This document shows, piece after piece, positions 1 to 4,891 of a DNA stretch of 6,466 nt (position 1 is its first letter; each line of letters starts with the position of its first letter). This stretch comes from Acidimicrobiales bacterium. GTDB lineage: Bacteria > Actinomycetota > Acidimicrobiia > Acidimicrobiales > SHLQ01. The stretch spans positions 1-6,466 of the forward strand of contig JABDJW010000019.1 of NCBI GenBank assembly GCA_013002375.1, in the 5' to 3' direction. The position numbers were made by a program, and so were the translations under genes. Under the pieces are notes generated by a model. The model was not told where the DNA came from. It searched no databases and was given only the letters and a program-made list of their open reading frames with translations.

Positions 1-792
1 GACCTGGGGGCCCGCATGACGGCTCCGGCGCCCGACGCGACCGACGAGGGGGCCGACCTGGCCCGCTCGGTCAACACCATGGTCGATTCGCTGGAGCGGT
101 CACAGGGGCTCGAGCGACAGTTCCTCCTGTCGGTCAGCCACGATCTGCGCACCCCGATGACTTCGATCCAGGGTTACGCCGAGGCGCTGACCGACGGGGC
201 CATCGCCGACCCCCAGAAGGCCGGGCAGGTGATCCTCAGCGAGTCGAAGCGCCTCGATCGCCTGGTGCGCGACCTGCTCGACCTGGCCCGGCTCGACGCC
301 AACAAGTTCTCGCTCACCATCGGCCGCTACGACCTGGGCCAGATCGCCGAGGACGCGGTGGCCGGGTTCCAACGCGACGCCTCGGCCGAAGACCTCTCGG
401 TCACCCTGCGAGCTGGGGGCGGGCCTCTCCCCGTCAACGTCGATGCCGACCGGCTGGGTCAGGTGCTGGCCAACCTGATCGAAAACGCCATGCGATATGC
501 GTCGAGCACGGTGCGGGTCGAGGTCGGCGTCGCGTCCGATCCGGCCACGGGGACTCGGGCCGCTCGCGCCACCGTGATCGACGACGGGCCCGGCATCGCG
601 GCCGAGGATCTCCCCCATGTCTTCGACCGGCTCTACCAGTCGAAGTATCAGCCCCAGAACAAGGAGGCCGGCACCGGCGTCGGCCTGGCCATCGCCCACG
701 AATTGGTCACCGCCATGGGTGGCTCGCTCCGAGCGGTCGCGGTCGACTCGGGCGCAGTCTTCGTCCTCGATTTGCCCCTGGTCGACACCTGA
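1..792 (+). CDS. Sensor histidine kinase, C-terminal part (5' end outside window)
   Basis: This is the cytoplasmic half of a two-component sensor kinase, which autophosphorylates on His and passes the phosphate to a response regulator. The frame is open to the left edge, so the ATG at position 16 is probably internal: the residues around it (LGARM, then DLARSVNTMVDSLE) resemble the end of a HAMP linker. Counting from the first codon in the window, the H-box SVSHDLRTP follows with phospho-acceptor His 47 (bases 139-141), then a dimerisation helix. The HATPase_c domain has an N-box (NLIENAMRYA, near 158-166), a G1 box DDGPG (194-198), an F-box FDRLY (near 208-212) and a G2 box GTGVG (224-228). 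All catalytic motifs are intact. The missing part should hold transmembrane segments, the sensor region and most of HAMP. The partner regulator is not visible and probably lies upstream. The signal sensed cannot be inferred. The gene ends convergently with the ygfZ-like gene, 91 bases away. Confidence 0.95.
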   Translation, partial: DLGARMTAPAPDATDEGADLARSVNTMVDSLERSQGLERQFLLSVSHDLRTPMTSIQGYAEALTDGAIADPQKAGQVILSESKRLDRLVRDLLDLARLDANKFSLTIGRYDLGQIAEDAVAGFQRDASAEDLSVTLRAGGGPLPVNVDADRLGQVLANLIENAMRYASSTVRVEVGVASDPATGTRAARATVIDDGPGIAAEDLPHVFDRLYQSKYQPQNKEAGTGVGLAIAHELVTAMGGSLRAVAVDSGAVFVLDLPLVDT

Positions 793-796
793 AACC

Positions 797-851
797 GCCG
801 AACTGGTTGGAAATATCAACGCTATTGGCCGAAATCTCCAACCAGTTCGGT
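797..851. terminator. Long inverted repeat, candidate bidirectional terminator
   Basis: A perfect 14-base inverted repeat has arms at 798-811 (CCGAACTGGTTGGA) and 837-850 (TCCAACCAGTTCGG). The pairing extends inward with two mismatches (813-814 with 834-835, and 816-817 with 831-832) and outward by a G-T pair at 797/851, leaving a loop of about 13 bases. It starts five bases after the kinase stop codon and ends 33 bases past the stop of the converging ygfZ-like gene, which is where a shared terminator is expected. There is no T-tract on either side, so if it terminates transcription it does so without the classical U-run, as is common in high-GC actinobacteria. Other readings are a protein-binding palindrome or a small repeat element. 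Confidence 0.6.
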
Positions 852-883
852 AAAGGTCGGAGACAGACGGTGGGCGTAGGTCG

Positions 884-1714
884 CTAGGGCTGGCCGGCCA
901 GGCCGACGAGGGTCGCCGGCTGACCGGCGACCTCGATCGGCGCCTCAGCATCGACCGAGCGTTTGAGATAGGCCAAGGCGGCGTTGCGGGCGGCGCTGGT
1001 GATCGTGCCGACCTCGGCGCCGGCCTGGGTCACCGAGGCACCAACCGCAACCCCATCGGCGACCGTCAGTCGATGCAGCTTGGTCGGCGTGTTGCTGCCT
1101 CGGCTCTCGACCCGGGCCACCAACTCCTGGCCGGTGTAACAACCCTTGGTGAAGCTGGCCGATACATCAACGACGCCGGTCGCGGCGGGGATGACATCGG
1201 CGGTGAGTTCGGACCCCATGGCCGGGAACCCGGCCGCGATACGGGCGTGTTCGAACGCGGCTTCGTCGACGATCTCGAGATCGCGGGGCGCCTCCACGCC
1301 GGGGCCGAGCACGTCGACGCCCTCGAAACCGGGCCACGGGCCGACCAGCGGAGCCTTGAGCTCGCCGTCGATCGTTGCCGCAACCGCTGCCGCTTCGCCG
1401 CCCCGGATGGCCAGACACCGCCAGGCCGGTTCGGGCGTGATCGTGACGTCGGACCGCAGCTTGAACCGCTCGAGCCGGGCGATCAGCGCGTCGGCGGATC
1501 CGGCATCCAGATCGGCCAGGTACTCGGTCTCGGTCAACCGGTGGAGCCGGAACCAGGCGTCGATCTTGCCCTGCGGTTCGAGCACCAGGCTGAAGCGTCT
1601 CTCACCCACCGGAAAGCTGACGTCCTGGCTGAGCTGGCCCTGCAGGTACTTCTCGGTGTCAACGCCCGCAATGCGCACGACATCACGCGGCCAGGCGTAG
1701 GCCCAAACTGTCAT
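884..1714 (-). CDS. ygfZ: YgfZ/GcvT-like folate-binding protein (Fe-S cluster maintenance)
   Basis: This 276-residue protein belongs to the YgfZ/GcvT-like tetrahydrofolate-binding family, whose characterised members support assembly or repair of certain Fe-S enzymes, including the tRNA methylthiolase MiaB. The diagnostic motif KGCYTGQE lies at residues 190-197 with the conserved Cys at 192, and runs into LVARVESRG. The N-terminal region has the family pattern GVDTEKYLQGQLSQDV (residues 17-32), and the C-terminal part (from about 212) looks like the small beta-barrel end of the fold. It is too short for the glycine-cleavage T-protein, and no gcvH or gcvP is nearby. The ATG shares its A with the TAA stop of trpE. 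A Shine-Dalgarno-like AAGGGGG lies five bases upstream, so the start is well supported. It is the last gene of the minus-strand cluster. No signal peptide is visible; a cytoplasmic location is expected. Confidence 0.9.
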   Translation of the reverse strand: MTVWAYAWPRDVVRIAGVDTEKYLQGQLSQDVSFPVGERRFSLVLEPQGKIDAWFRLHRLTETEYLADLDAGSADALIARLERFKLRSDVTITPEPAWRCLAIRGGEAAAVAATIDGELKAPLVGPWPGFEGVDVLGPGVEAPRDLEIVDEAAFEHARIAAGFPAMGSELTADVIPAATGVVDVSASFTKGCYTGQELVARVESRGSNTPTKLHRLTVADGVAVGASVTQAGAEVGTITSAARNAALAYLKRSVDAEAPIEVAGQPATLVGLAGQP

Positions 1715-3237
1715 TATTGCCCCCTTCGGGTTGCCGTCATTCGACGGGCTGCGGCCACACCGGCCAGCAGGCCCTTGGCCTTGTTGCGGCACTCCTCGTG
1801 TTCTTCCTCGCCGACGCTGTCGATCACGATGCCGGCGCCGGCCTGCACCGAAGCCTGCCCGTCGGCACCGACGAGCATGGTGCGGATGGCGATGGCGGTA
1901 TCGATGTTGCCGGAGAAATCGAGATAGCCGACCACACCGGCATAGGGGCCGCGCTTGGTCGGTTCGAGCTCGTCGATGATCTCCATGGCCCGCACCTTGG
2001 GGGCACCCGAAACCGTGCCGGCCGGGAGCGTGGCCCGCAACACGTCGATCGGCGTCTTGCCGGCGGCCAGCTCGCCCGAGACCTGGGAGGTGAGGTGCAT
2101 CACATGGCTGTAGTGCTCGAGGGTCATCAGTTCGTCGACCTGCTCGGTGCCGAAGGTGACGACCCGGCCGACGTCGTTGCGAGCCAGATCGACCAACATG
2201 ATGTGCTCGGCGGTCTCCTTGGGGTGTTCGCGCAGTTCGGCCCCGAGGCGGCGATCCTCTTCGTCGGTGGCTCCGCGGCGGCGGGTGCCGGCGATGGGCC
2301 GGCTGATGACCCGGCCGTCGAGCAGCTGGACCATCGGTTCGGGCGAGGAGCCGACGACCGTGAGCCCGGGCACCCGCACCAGATACATGTAGGGGCTGGG
2401 GTTGATCTGGCGCAGCACCCGGTACATGTCGAAGGGATCGGCATCGAGGGCGAAGTCGAACCGCTGGGCCAGCACGACCTGGAAGATGTCGCCGGCCAGG
2501 ATGTACTCCTTGGCGATTTCGACCGCGCCGGCGTAGCTCTCGGCCCCCATCGACGAATTGACCTCGGGCAGCGGATCGTCGGGCCGGGGTGGCTCGACCA
2601 ACGGTTCGTCGAGGGGCAGCGCTCCGTCGGCGGCCAGCGCGTCGAGCCGGGCCACGGCGTCGTCGTAGGCGGCATCGATCTGTTCGGGCGTGGGGTCGGC
2701 CGGCAGGATGGTGTTGGCCACCAGGGTGACCCGCTGTTTCCAATGGTCGATCGCGGCCAGCTCGCCGACGACGCTGAGCACCGCGTCCGGATACCCCTGG
2801 TGGTCGGGCGGGATGTCGGGCAGGCGCTCGACCTCGCGCACGACGTCGTAGCCCAGGTAGCCGACCAAGCCGCCGTGCATGGGCGGCAGCTCGGGGAGTT
2901 CGGGGGCCCGGAGTTCGGCCAACAGAACCTCGACCGCGGCCAGGATGCCCTGGTCGGTCGGGACCTCGACCGGCAGTTCGCCGTCGATCGAAATGTCGTA
3001 CCCGTGGGCGGTGAGGCTGGCGACCGGATTGCGGCCGACGAACGAGAACCGGCTCCAGCGTTCGCCGTGCTCGACCGATTCGAGCAGGAAGCCGGGGGTG
3101 CCGTCGGGCACCAGGCGGGCAAAGACCGCGACCGGGGTGATCAGATCGGCCAGCAGCTCGCGCCAGACCGGCACGACCCGGTACTCGCGGGCATAGGCCG
3201 CGAATGCTTCTCTGCTCGGTTGGGTTGGTGCCGCCAT
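1714..3237 (-). CDS. trpE: Anthranilate synthase component I
   Basis: TrpE converts chorismate to anthranilate, the first committed step of tryptophan synthesis, using ammonia supplied by the glutamine amidotransferase TrpG. The product is 507 residues, a normal length. An N-terminal anthranilate synthase I domain (about 20-170) contains LLES at 51-54, the motif at the tryptophan feedback site of known TrpE proteins, so inhibition by Trp is likely. The chorismate-binding domain (about 230-495) has PIAGT at 314-318, DLARNDVGR at 350-358 and PAGTVSGAPK at 405-414. Ala in PIAGT marks TrpE; PabB proteins carry Lys there (PIKGT). The ATG at 3237 is chosen because MAAPTQPSREAF begins the family-like sequence; the longer open frame upstream lies within hisI in another frame and looks like noise. 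The start lies one base after the hisI stop, with no strong Shine-Dalgarno, so coupling to hisI is likely. No trpG is in the window. Confidence 0.96.
   Translation of the reverse strand: MAAPTQPSREAFAAYAREYRVVPVWRELLADLITPVAVFARLVPDGTPGFLLESVEHGERWSRFSFVGRNPVASLTAHGYDISIDGELPVEVPTDQGILAAVEVLLAELRAPELPELPPMHGGLVGYLGYDVVREVERLPDIPPDHQGYPDAVLSVVGELAAIDHWKQRVTLVANTILPADPTPEQIDAAYDDAVARLDALAADGALPLDEPLVEPPRPDDPLPEVNSSMGAESYAGAVEIAKEYILAGDIFQVVLAQRFDFALDADPFDMYRVLRQINPSPYMYLVRVPGLTVVGSSPEPMVQLLDGRVISRPIAGTRRRGATDEEDRRLGAELREHPKETAEHIMLVDLARNDVGRVVTFGTEQVDELMTLEHYSHVMHLTSQVSGELAAGKTPIDVLRATLPAGTVSGAPKVRAMEIIDELEPTKRGPYAGVVGYLDFSGNIDTAIAIRTMLVGADGQASVQAGAGIVIDSVGEEEHEECRNKAKGLLAGVAAARRMTATRRGQ
1720..1727 (-). 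promoter_or_regulatory. Ribosome binding site of ygfZ inside the trpE 3' end
   Basis: Read on the minus strand this is GAAGGGGG followed by CAATA and the ATG, a purine-rich stretch five bases from the start. It lies inside the last codons of trpE. It supports the ATG at 1714 and points to reinitiation by ribosomes finishing trpE. Confidence 0.65.
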
Positions 3238-3238
3238 A

Positions 3239-3667
3239 TCAGCCGAATTTGAGCTCGTCGGGGCTGACGACGCTGCGGTAGTAGCAGGTCTGCCGGGTGT
3301 TGCCCTCGGCGTCGGTGGTGTGGCACACCCCCTGGCCGGCCTTGCGCACCTTGTACAGCAGGCTGTTCTGCTCGCAGTTGACGGCGACGTCGACCAGTTC
3401 GAGCACGTCGCCCGACGTTGCGCCCTTGTGCCACAGCACGTCACGGCTGGTGCTGTAGAGCACGGCCGACTTGCGTTCGAGGGTGGCCCGGAAGGCTTCC
3501 TCGTTGGCATAGCCGATGAACAAGACGTCGCCGCTGTCGGCGTCTTGGAGCACGACCGGCACCACCTGATGTCCGGCCCGGCCGATCTTGGCCACTTTGT
3601 CGAAGTCGAGTTGAAGGGCCAGGCCCTCTTCCCGTTCGTTCTCGTCGGTCGTACCGGTGTTGCTCAT
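3239..3667 (-). CDS. hisI: Phosphoribosyl-AMP cyclohydrolase, variant metal-site form
   Basis: HisI opens the adenine ring of phosphoribosyl-AMP in histidine biosynthesis, and is a zinc- and magnesium-dependent cytoplasmic enzyme. The 142-residue protein has the family layout: an N-terminal LDFDKVAK / VVPVVLQD segment, GYANEEAF (52-59), YSTSRDVLWHKGATSG (71-86), then LLYKV (103-107), CHT (115-117) and CYYR (128-131). Three Cys (98, 115, 128) match the zinc ligands in order. Two features depart from the textbook sequence. The DCDxD segment reads NCEQN (97-101), replacing all three Asp. The CHT...C segment is about six residues longer than the usual CHTGxxSC. The position next to trpE argues for a genuine histidine-pathway gene. 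No HisE domain is fused to it. The ATG at 3667 lacks a clear Shine-Dalgarno, but a TAGGCT hexamer lies 8 bases upstream, so it may be read from a leaderless transcript as well as from upstream. Confidence 0.85.
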   Translation of the reverse strand: MSNTGTTDENEREEGLALQLDFDKVAKIGRAGHQVVPVVLQDADSGDVLFIGYANEEAFRATLERKSAVLYSTSRDVLWHKGATSGDVLELVDVAVNCEQNSLLYKVRKAGQGVCHTTDAEGNTRQTCYYRSVVSPDELKFG

Positions 3668-3675
3668 GGCGGCCC

Positions 3676-3681
3676 AGCCTA
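3676..3681 (-). promoter_or_regulatory. Possible -10 hexamer TAGGCT for hisI
   Basis: On the minus strand TAGGCT fits the actinobacterial TAnnnT -10 pattern. It lies 8 bases before the hisI ATG, so transcription would begin at or next to the start codon. No convincing -35 is seen. The same hexamer occurs upstream of the methyltransferase. A six-base match is weak evidence by itself. Confidence 0.3.
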
Positions 3682-3690
3682 CCGAGCCAT

Positions 3691-3703
3691 GCCGGGCCCC
3701 GGC
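3691..3703 (-). other. Short GC-rich hairpin between methyltransferase and hisI
   Basis: GCCGG and CCGGC flank a three-base centre, forming a compact stem that starts seven bases after the methyltransferase stop. There is no T-tract. It could weaken read-through into hisI or protect the 3' end of the upstream message, but it could also be a chance product of high GC content. Confidence 0.3.
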
Positions 3704-3709
3704 GTGGGG

Positions 3710-4378
3710 TTATGCGCCGGTGGGTCGGGTCGCCGACACGTAGAGCCGGTTCACGCGCCGGGCCTCGATCGCAACATCGACGAATCCGGCGTAGCGCAAG
3801 ATGGCGAGGACGCCGGCCGGGTTCGGCACCCAGTACGAGGTCGGGTCGCCGTCGACGCCGTGTTCGGTGAAGCGGAATCGGGGCTGGTGGGTAGCACCCC
3901 ACTGGGTCGGCAACAGGTTCTGGGCGCGCTCCGGCAGCCGCGAGTCGATCAGGGTCTTGAGGTAGAGCCGGCCGCCCGGTTTGGTCAGCACCAGCAGATC
4001 GCGGGCCGCGCCGATTTGATCCTCGACGTGATACAGGACGTTGAAGCACAGGACGTGATCGAACGGTTCGGGGGCTGTCGTGGCGAAGTCGTGCAGGGTG
4101 ATGGCCTGGTAGGTCGCCTCCGAACCCAGTTCATCCCGGGTGGCCTGGAACCAGTTGCGGCCCTCGTTGGCCGGAGATTCCTCGGCGTCGATCGCCGTGA
4201 CCTGCGCCCCGCGGGCCTCGGCCGCGAAGCTGTGCCCGCCGTCGCTGCAGCCGACGTCGAGAAGCGTGGCGCCATCGAGTCGAGCCGGCAGCCCGATTCG
4301 TTGCAGGTCGGGCTCGCACGGATAGTCACCGTCGGTCAACCCGCCGGTCGCCGTGGGTAGTCGATGCCTCCGCTTCAT
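3710..4378 (-). CDS. Class I SAM-dependent methyltransferase, CmoB/DUF1698-like
   Basis: This 222-residue protein has a Rossmann-type SAM-binding fold. Motif I reads LLDVGCSDGGHSF (39-51), followed by AAEARGAQVTAID (52-64), with Asp 64 at the end of beta-2 as the likely ribose-binding acid. Motif IV/post-IV reads FDHVLCFNVLYHV (106-118), and motif VI has PGGRLYLKT (134-142). The wording of motif I and VLYH resembles the CmoB/DUF1698 group, which includes tRNA wobble-uridine enzymes, but the protein is much shorter than CmoB and I cannot name its substrate. The ATG at 4378 is preferred over a GTG at 4384, because GAGGTGA upstream is a good Shine-Dalgarno for the ATG while that GTG lies inside it. 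The stop is 42 bases before hisI on the same strand, so the gene may head the hisI-trpE-ygfZ transcript. No membrane segment or signal peptide is apparent. Confidence 0.85.
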   Translation of the reverse strand: MKRRHRLPTATGGLTDGDYPCEPDLQRIGLPARLDGATLLDVGCSDGGHSFAAEARGAQVTAIDAEESPANEGRNWFQATRDELGSEATYQAITLHDFATTAPEPFDHVLCFNVLYHVEDQIGAARDLLVLTKPGGRLYLKTLIDSRLPERAQNLLPTQWGATHQPRFRFTEHGVDGDPTSYWVPNPAGVLAILRYAGFVDVAIEARRVNRLYVSATRPTGA

Positions 4379-4380
4379 GC

Positions 4381-4387
4381 TCACCTC
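4381..4387 (-). promoter_or_regulatory. Ribosome binding site of the methyltransferase
   Basis: GAGGTGA on the minus strand matches seven bases of the canonical anti-Shine-Dalgarno complement, with five bases between the GAGG core and the ATG at 4378. It fixes the start codon and rules out the in-frame GTG at 4384. Confidence 0.7.
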
Positions 4388-4411
4388 ATCCGTTCCACCT
4401 TGCCGATCCGC

Positions 4412-4417
4412 AGCCTA
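4412..4417 (-). promoter_or_regulatory. Possible -10 hexamer TAGGCT for the methyltransferase cluster
   Basis: TAGGCT read on the minus strand is a TAnnnT-type -10 about 33 bases before the methyltransferase ATG, which would leave a leader of roughly 25-28 bases holding the Shine-Dalgarno. It overlaps the 8-base palindrome GCCTAGGC (4413-4420). No good -35 is evident. It is the best candidate for the promoter driving the four-gene minus-strand cluster. Confidence 0.35.
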
Positions 4418-4441
4418 GGCCGCGTCGAGCCACGAAGTCGG

Positions 4442-4447
4442 TAGCGT
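4442..4447 (+). promoter_or_regulatory. Possible -10 hexamer TAGCGT for a leaderless groES-like gene
   Basis: TAGCGT fits TAnnnT and ends six bases before the GTG at 4454, so the predicted transcription start coincides with the first base of the start codon. The bases between (TTGCAG) leave no room for a working Shine-Dalgarno. No clear -35 is seen. Confidence 0.4.
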
Positions 4448-4453
4448 TGCAGG

Positions 4454-4834
4454 GTGGCCGAGAAGACCGAGAACGGATCCAAACCAGCCGACCCGAAGCC
4501 CACTGATGGGCCCGACGACGGCCGGCTGCCGATCAAGATGCTCAACGACCGCATCCTGGTGAAGATCGAAGCCGCCGACGGCGAGCGCCGCTCGACCGGC
4601 GGCATCCTGATTCCGGCGACCGCCCAGGTCGGCAAGCGCCTGGCCTGGGCTGAAGTGGTGGCCTCGGGCCCCAACGTGCGCTCGATGGAAATCGGCGACC
4701 AGGTGCTGTTCAACCCCGAGGATCGCTACGAGGTCGAGGTGCGAGGCGCCGACTACATCATCTTGCGCGAACGCGACATCCACGCCGTCGCCGCGCCCCG
4801 CCTCGAGGAATCCTCGACCGGCCTGTACCTGTAG
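4454..4834 (+). CDS. Orphan GroES-like (chaperonin-10 family) protein
   Basis: This 126-residue protein has a GroES fold in its sequence. LPIKMLNDRILVKIE (about 25-39) matches the first strand region, STGGILIP (about 47-54) corresponds to the GroEL-binding mobile loop with its hydrophobic ILI tripeptide, and MEIGDQVLF (about 78-86) and YIILRERDIHAV (about 101-112) match the rest of the barrel. It differs from classical GroES. About 25 hydrophilic, acidic and Pro-rich residues precede the domain. The stretch between VVASGPN and the GDQVLF strand is several residues short, where GroES normally has its roof hairpin. A tail ending STGLYL follows. I recall small actinobacterial proteins with the same mobile-loop wording and tail, so it is probably a lineage-specific paralogue rather than the main groES. 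No groEL is adjacent. It may modulate a chaperonin elsewhere or have another role. The GTG start is probably read from a leaderless message; the Met at about residue 29 is too deep in the domain to be the start. Confidence 0.85.
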   Translation: MAEKTENGSKPADPKPTDGPDDGRLPIKMLNDRILVKIEAADGERRSTGGILIPATAQVGKRLAWAEVVASGPNVRSMEIGDQVLFNPEDRYEVEVRGADYIILRERDIHAVAAPRLEESSTGLYL

Positions 4835-4849
4835 GTTGGTCGAGGCGAC

Positions 4850-4888
4850 GTTGCGAGGCTCTGCCGAGCAACTCGGTTAGTGACCGAG
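4850..4888. terminator. Pair of hairpins in a convergent gap, candidate terminator
   Basis: The 57-base gap between the groES-like stop and the acyl-CoA synthetase stop holds two adjacent stems. The first is GTTGC (4850-4854) pairing with GCAAC (4868-4872), enclosing a symmetric GA/GA internal loop and GGC/GCC closed by TCT. The second is CTCGGT (4872-4877) with ACCGAG (4883-4888) around a five-base loop. They share base 4872, so only one can be complete. There is no T-tract. The convergent position suggests transcription termination for both genes. Confidence 0.45.
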
Positions 4889-4891
4889 GCG

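Noticed and set aside
797..851. Inverted repeat as the end of a mobile element or a CRISPR repeat
   Set aside because: There is no transposase, no flanking target duplication and no second copy in the window; the location between convergent stops fits a terminator better.
100..951. A 283-codon minus-strand frame opposite the histidine kinase
   Set aside because: It is antisense to an intact kinase domain, runs across the inverted repeat and has low-complexity composition; no family resemblance is seen.
1073..1927. A 284-codon plus-strand frame opposite ygfZ and the end of trpE
   Set aside because: It crosses two real genes in antisense and carries no motif; treated as a GC-driven shadow.
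1715..2743. Upstream extension of the ygfZ frame into trpE as a large fusion protein
   Set aside because: The extension is an Arg-rich out-of-frame reading of trpE, while the ygfZ ATG at 1714 has a Shine-Dalgarno and matches the family N-terminus.
1717..3252. A 511-codon open frame on the plus strand opposite trpE
   Set aside because: It lies wholly antisense to a confidently identified gene, its translation is Gly/Asp/Val/His-rich with no recognisable motif, and such mirrored frames are expected in GC-rich coding DNA.
3238..3510. An N-terminal extension of TrpE overlapping hisI
   Set aside because: It is a Thr/Arg/Ser-rich out-of-frame reading of hisI, and TrpE similarity begins right at the ATG at 3237.
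4379..4384. GTG at 4384 as the methyltransferase start
   Set aside because: That GTG lies inside the GAGGTGA Shine-Dalgarno for the ATG at 4378, so it lacks its own ribosome site.
4841..4890. Three copies of CGAGGC (4841, 4854, 4885) as a direct-repeat array
   Set aside because: The unit is only six bases, irregularly spaced and common in this GC-rich sequence; the pairing into hairpins explains it better.
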